DNA of 9,106 nucleotides from Tissierellia bacterium. GTDB taxonomy: Bacteria > Bacillota > Clostridia > Tissierellales > Tepidimicrobiaceae. The DNA is taken from the NCBI GenBank assembly GCA_012518745.1, contig JAAYRM010000069.1:1-9106 (forward strand), read 5' to 3'. This document shows, one piece after another, positions 6,934 to 9,106 of this stretch (the stretch's first letter is position 1; every line of letters starts with the position of its first letter). Made by a program: the position numbers and the translations under genes. Below the pieces are notes generated by a model. It saw only the letters and a program-made list of their open reading frames with translations. It was not told where the DNA came from and searched no databases.

Positions 6934-8012
6934 TCAGTACACCTCGTCCTCAATATGGATTTTTTCTGCCTATGCCTTTCGAAGCCGAATTCTATCAGCC
7001 TCTCGACCAATTGGGAATAGGTAGTCCCATCGGTAGCTCCCCAAAGAACCGGGGTCATGCTAAGGGGGGTGAAGCCGGGCATCGTATTTATCTCATTTAC
7101 AAATATCTGATTATCATCTGTGACGAATATATCAACCCTTGCAAGGCCATAGCAATTTAGAACCTTAAACGCCTTGACGGCAATTTCCCGCACCCTGTCC
7201 ATCGTATCCGGTTCTAACCTAGCTGGGACCACGGGTATTATCTTGTTATCTATATACTTGGCATCGTAGTCAAAGAAGGGCCTTTCCATGATGAATTCTC
7301 CGGGAAGGGATGCCTTGGGATATTCGTTGCCTATTACCGAGACCTGCATCTCCCTAGCTACCACCTCCTCCTCCACTACTATCTTAACATCATACAGGAA
7401 GGCTTCCTTGAAGGCCTCTTCTAATTCTTCCCTATTCTCCACCCTATTTATTCCGACACTGGACCCTAAATTGGCTGGTTTCACATATAGGGGGTAGGCG
7501 AGCTTCTCTTCAACCCATGAATAAATGGCGATTTCATCTTCCTTCCATCTATGTAATCTAATCGATACATATTTCGTCTGAGGAATATCGTGTTTTTCAA
7601 ATAGATCGTGCATTATAGCCTTGTCCATCCCGGCTGCAGAGGAAAGGACCTCATTGCCCACATATGGAATATCCATCAATTCCAGGAATCCCTGTATGGT
7701 TCCATCTTCCCCCCTAGTACCATGAAGGGCGGGTATGACGATATTCTGCTCGTCCTTCCTATAGTCGTGGATTAAAAATTTGCCAATCGAATCCACTACG
7801 CTATCCGAAGATTCCGAAATCAGTTCTTCAGGGTCCTCTATAGCCTTATTCCATAGGCCTAGATTACACCATATCCCCGTCTTGGTAATATATATGGGAT
7901 AGACATTATACCTCTTCCTATCTAGGGAATTTATTATGGCCGAAGCCGATTTCAACGATACCTCGTGTTCAACTGATTCTCCTCCACATAAGACATAAAC
8001 ATTGATATTCAT
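6930..8012 (-). CDS. ddl: D-alanine--D-alanine ligase
   Basis: This ATP-grasp enzyme joins two D-alanines for peptidoglycan. The 360-residue protein carries the family motifs GGESVEHEVSL (10-20), HGTRGEDGTIQGF (97-109), PYVGNEVLSSAAGMDK (116-131), VKPANLGSSVGI (177-188), ARVDIF (291-296) and NEINTMPGFTPLSMTP (306-321). The metal and ATP ligands Asp294, Glu307 and Asn309 are present. The omega-loop reads FFDYDAKYID; its Lys252-Tyr253 corresponds to the Lys-Tyr pair of classical D-Ala-D-Ala ligases. A Phe at the second place is typical of D-Ala-D-lactate forming enzymes, so ordinary D-Ala-D-Ala (glycopeptide-sensitive) precursors are expected. The usual GRE in the third ATP-grasp segment is ARE (219-221). 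The ATG at 8012 has a perfect AGGAGG 7 bases upstream. A TATAAT lies at 8050-8045 on the minus strand, but no good -35 was found. It forms an operon with murF. Confidence 0.96.
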   Translation of the reverse strand: MNINVYVLCGGESVEHEVSLKSASAIINSLDRKRYNVYPIYITKTGIWCNLGLWNKAIEDPEELISESSDSVVDSIGKFLIHDYRKDEQNIVIPALHGTRGEDGTIQGFLELMDIPYVGNEVLSSAAGMDKAIMHDLFEKHDIPQTKYVSIRLHRWKEDEIAIYSWVEEKLAYPLYVKPANLGSSVGINRVENREELEEAFKEAFLYDVKIVVEEEVVAREMQVSVIGNEYPKASLPGEFIMERPFFDYDAKYIDNKIIPVVPARLEPDTMDRVREIAVKAFKVLNCYGLARVDIFVTDDNQIFVNEINTMPGFTPLSMTPVLWGATDGTTYSQLVERLIEFGFERHRQKKSILRTRCTE

Positions 8013-8107
8013 CCTATTGCCTCCTTAATTTTAAACTACCTTATATTATACTCCATATCTAGGTGAATTGGGGAAGTTATATTATGTCATCATAATCATA
8101 TGTTGTT

Positions 8108-8135
8108 TTGAATATGACGGTTAAGGTGATATAAT
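8108..8135 (+). promoter_or_regulatory. Probable extended -10 promoter of hutP
   Basis: A -35-like TTGAAT (8108-8113) is followed after 16 bases by a perfect TATAAT (8130-8135) with the extended motif TG one base before it (8127-8128). The predicted transcript starts near 8142. The -10 box overlaps an upstream in-frame ATG (8134), which argues that this ATG is not the translation start. Confidence 0.6.
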
Positions 8136-8171
8136 GGTTATGAAAATGGATATTAAGGCTATCGGGGATAG

Positions 8172-8193
8172 ACCTATAGGGCAATCTATAGGT
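8172..8193 (+). repeat. Perfect 8-bp inverted repeat in the hutP 5' leader
   Basis: ACCTATAG (8172-8179) and CTATAGGT (8186-8193) are exact reverse complements around a six-base loop, GGCAAT. The repeat lies about 50 bases upstream of the hutP start inside the predicted untranslated leader. Four TAG triplets fall in 8169-8203, two of them within the arms. It could be an RNA hairpin or a dimeric protein site, and no U-run follows. Confidence 0.55.
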
Positions 8194-8241
8194 TATAATG
8201 TAGGGGAGGATCTGGAAAGCAAACCGGAGGAGATGATATAT

Positions 8242-8655
8242 ATGAATAATAGCACGGAAGTGGCCAAGGCTGCTATAAAATTAGCGGTATCCACTCGGGA
8301 AGAGGAAAGGAATATTATTGGCGGATTCAGGGAAAGGGGAATTCAATCGGCAGCGGTAGATATAGGGGGGGATTTGATCAACTCCATACCTAAGATAATT
8401 GAGAGGGCCTTGGTGGCCTCGAAGAAGACGGGAGTTATAAGCGATGCTCATGTCTACGAGGGAGCGGTGGCAGGGGCGGCAAAGGATGCCATTAGCCAGG
8501 TCAATCAGAAGGCATTGGGTTTAAATTTTGGAGGGAAGCTTGGGATTGCAAGATCGGGTGAACATATAGTGGTATGCCTATTTATTAGCATAGGGCTATT
8601 GCATCTGAATGATCTGGCCATAGCCATAGGGCATAGATCCATCCCAAAGGATTAG
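8242..8655 (+). CDS. hutP: HutP family RNA-binding regulator
   Basis: This is a small protein of the HutP family. In Bacillus subtilis HutP is activated by L-histidine and Mg2+, binds NAG triplets in the hut leader RNA and prevents termination. From ATG 8242 it has 137 residues, close to the family length. Recognisable features are STEVAKAAIKLAVSTREEE (4-22), the AAVDIGGDLI strand (37-46), VASKKTGVISDAHVYEGAV (58-76), ALGLNFGGKLGIAR (91-104) and the C-terminal HIVVCLFISIGLLHLNDLAI with IGHR (129-132). The SKK-GVI and IGH segments match the Bacillus protein best. The start was chosen because GGAGGAG (8226-8232) stands 9 bases before it. The same frame stays open back to ATG 8134, with 36 more codons and an AGGTG site, but that ATG overlaps a predicted -10 box. 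The gene is divergent from ddl and followed by a transporter gene. No hut catabolic gene is in view, so its target and effector are unknown. Confidence 0.85.
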   Translation: MNNSTEVAKAAIKLAVSTREEERNIIGGFRERGIQSAAVDIGGDLINSIPKIIERALVASKKTGVISDAHVYEGAVAGAAKDAISQVNQKALGLNFGGKLGIARSGEHIVVCLFISIGLLHLNDLAIAIGHRSIPKD

Positions 8656-8682
8656 GATTAAAAATTTAAAGGATAAAAAATG

Positions 8683-8711
8683 TTGACAGATGCTTTCAAT
8701 AGGATTATAAT
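8683..8711 (+). promoter_or_regulatory. Perfect-consensus sigma-A promoter of the TrpX-like transporter gene
   Basis: TTGACA (8683-8688) and TATAAT (8706-8711) both match consensus at all six positions with the optimal 17-base spacer. Transcription should start near 8718, leaving a leader of about 92 bases before the start codon. Such an unrestrained promoter suggests that any control is exerted later, on the RNA. No terminator separates it from hutP, so read-through from hutP is also possible. Confidence 0.88.
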
Positions 8712-8727
8712 AATATTATATATTTAA

Positions 8728-8778
8728 TAGTAGATGCCGAAAGGCAAAGGTAGATAGGTAGGTTGGTGGATTTAGTAG
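8728..8778 (+). promoter_or_regulatory. UAG/AAG-rich 5' leader of the transporter gene, candidate RNA-binding site
   Basis: Within 51 bases there are seven TAG triplets (starting at 8728, 8731, 8751, 8755, 8759, 8773 and 8776) and two AAG triplets (8741, 8747). A small GCC-GAAA-GGC hairpin is at 8735-8744. NAG triplets are the recognition element of HutP-type and TRAP-type RNA-binding proteins, and a hutP homologue lies directly upstream. The spacing is irregular and does not match the regular 4-base spacing of the Bacillus HutP site. No GC-rich terminator stem was found before the TTTTTT at 8791-8796, so regulation would more likely act on translation or RNA stability. The function is inferred only. 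Confidence 0.35.
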
Positions 8779-8810
8779 TACAATCAAATATTTTTTAGGA
8801 GGATGGTAGC

Positions 8811-9106
8811 ATGGTAGGTAAAAAACACCTTACCAGTCTAAGTAGATACTTAGGCTTAATTTTATTTTCTTTAATAATCTTATCTTTAATAGGTTGTTCT
8901 GCAGATGATCAAGCAGGGGCAACTCAGGAAAATTCCCAGGAAGTAGTTTCCATAGGAATAAGTCAAATTATAGAGAATCCCGTATTGGATCTTGCCCGGG
9001 ATGGCTTTATCGATGCGCTAAAGGAGAAGGGCTACGAGGATGGCATAAATATCGAGATCGACACCCAGTATGCCCAAGGGGATATTGCGTTGACGACTAC
9101 GATAGC
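8811..9106 (+). CDS. TrpX-type ABC transporter substrate-binding lipoprotein, 3' end outside window
   Basis: This is the first 98 codons of a solute-binding lipoprotein of the ABC-transporter family that includes TrpX (COG2984/PF04392-like). It has a Lys-containing N-terminus, a hydrophobic segment LGLILFSLIILSLIGC with Cys29 as the lipid-attachment site, and a polar linker (30-45). The mature domain begins VSIGISQIIENPVLDLARDG (46-65) and continues with GFIDALKEKGYEDGINIEID and AQGD (65-91). The order ISQI-E-P-LD-AR-GF-D-LKE-GY-G-N is characteristic of the family. The ATG at 8811 has a perfect AGGAGG (8797-8802) 8 bases upstream. A permease and an ATPase gene would be expected just beyond the right edge. 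Known members bind tryptophan or related amino acids, but many are uncharacterised, so the ligand here is open. It has its own consensus promoter and a UAG-rich leader and follows hutP on the same strand. Confidence 0.88.
   Translation, partial: MVGKKHLTSLSRYLGLILFSLIILSLIGCSADDQAGATQENSQEVVSIGISQIIENPVLDLARDGFIDALKEKGYEDGINIEIDTQYAQGDIALTTTI

Noticed and set aside
5573..7497. Plus-strand open frames opposite murF and ddl
   Set aside because: They are shadows of two highly conserved enzymes on the other strand.
8134..8241. N-terminal extension of the HutP homologue from ATG 8134
   Set aside because: The ATG overlaps a good extended -10 box, the internal ATG 8242 has a better ribosome site, and the extension makes the protein longer than the family. 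It is kept as an alternative.
8728..8778. TRAP (trp RNA-binding attenuation protein) binding site
   Set aside because: TRAP sites have about 11 triplets with regular 2-3 base spacers. Here the spacing is 0, 1, 3 or more than 8 bases, and the adjacent regulator is a HutP homologue, not TRAP.

Overview
The window reads as chromosomal DNA from a low-GC, Gram-positive, probably anaerobic Firmicute of the Clostridia/Tissierellia type. The reasons are strong AGGAGG ribosome sites, heavy use of ATA (Ile) and AGG (Arg) codons, consensus sigma-A promoters, a T-box leader, lipoprotein-type solute-binding proteins and a clostridial-type HutP homologue. The species cannot be named from the sequence alone. 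No mobile element, CRISPR array, rRNA or tRNA is visible.

Left part (1-2440, minus strand): a branched-chain amino acid (LIV) ABC uptake operon. Transcription starts from a strong promoter near 2434-2411 and passes through a T-box leader (about 2403-2070) whose best-placed specifier codon is ATC (Ile). It then reads the lipoprotein binding protein (livJ type) and the permease livH, which runs off the left edge. A stem-loop without a U-tract separates livJ and livH. A possible 24-codon small ORF lies between the T-box terminator and livJ. The logic is that uncharged tRNA-Ile switches on branched-chain amino acid import.

Middle (2440-5514): a degenerate 16-bp tandem repeat, then a monocistronic lipoprotein metallophosphoesterase (minus). 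Divergent from it is a MATE-family efflux protein (plus) with a TTG start.

Right of centre (5527-8012, minus): ddl and murF overlap by ATGA. They make D-Ala-D-Ala and ligate it to the UDP-MurNAc-tripeptide for peptidoglycan synthesis. Ddl keeps the Lys-Tyr pair expected for ordinary D-Ala-D-Ala formation.

Right end (8100-9106, plus): a HutP-family RNA-binding regulator, then the start of a TrpX-type (COG2984-like) lipoprotein binding protein for a second ABC importer. The latter has a perfect-consensus promoter and a 5' leader very rich in UAG/AAG triplets. HutP proteins recognise NAG triplets in RNA, so the pairing of a hutP homologue with this leader is the most interesting hypothesis in the window: a possible HutP-controlled transporter. 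It is inference, not shown by the sequence. The hutP leader itself also carries several UAGs and a perfect 8-bp inverted repeat.
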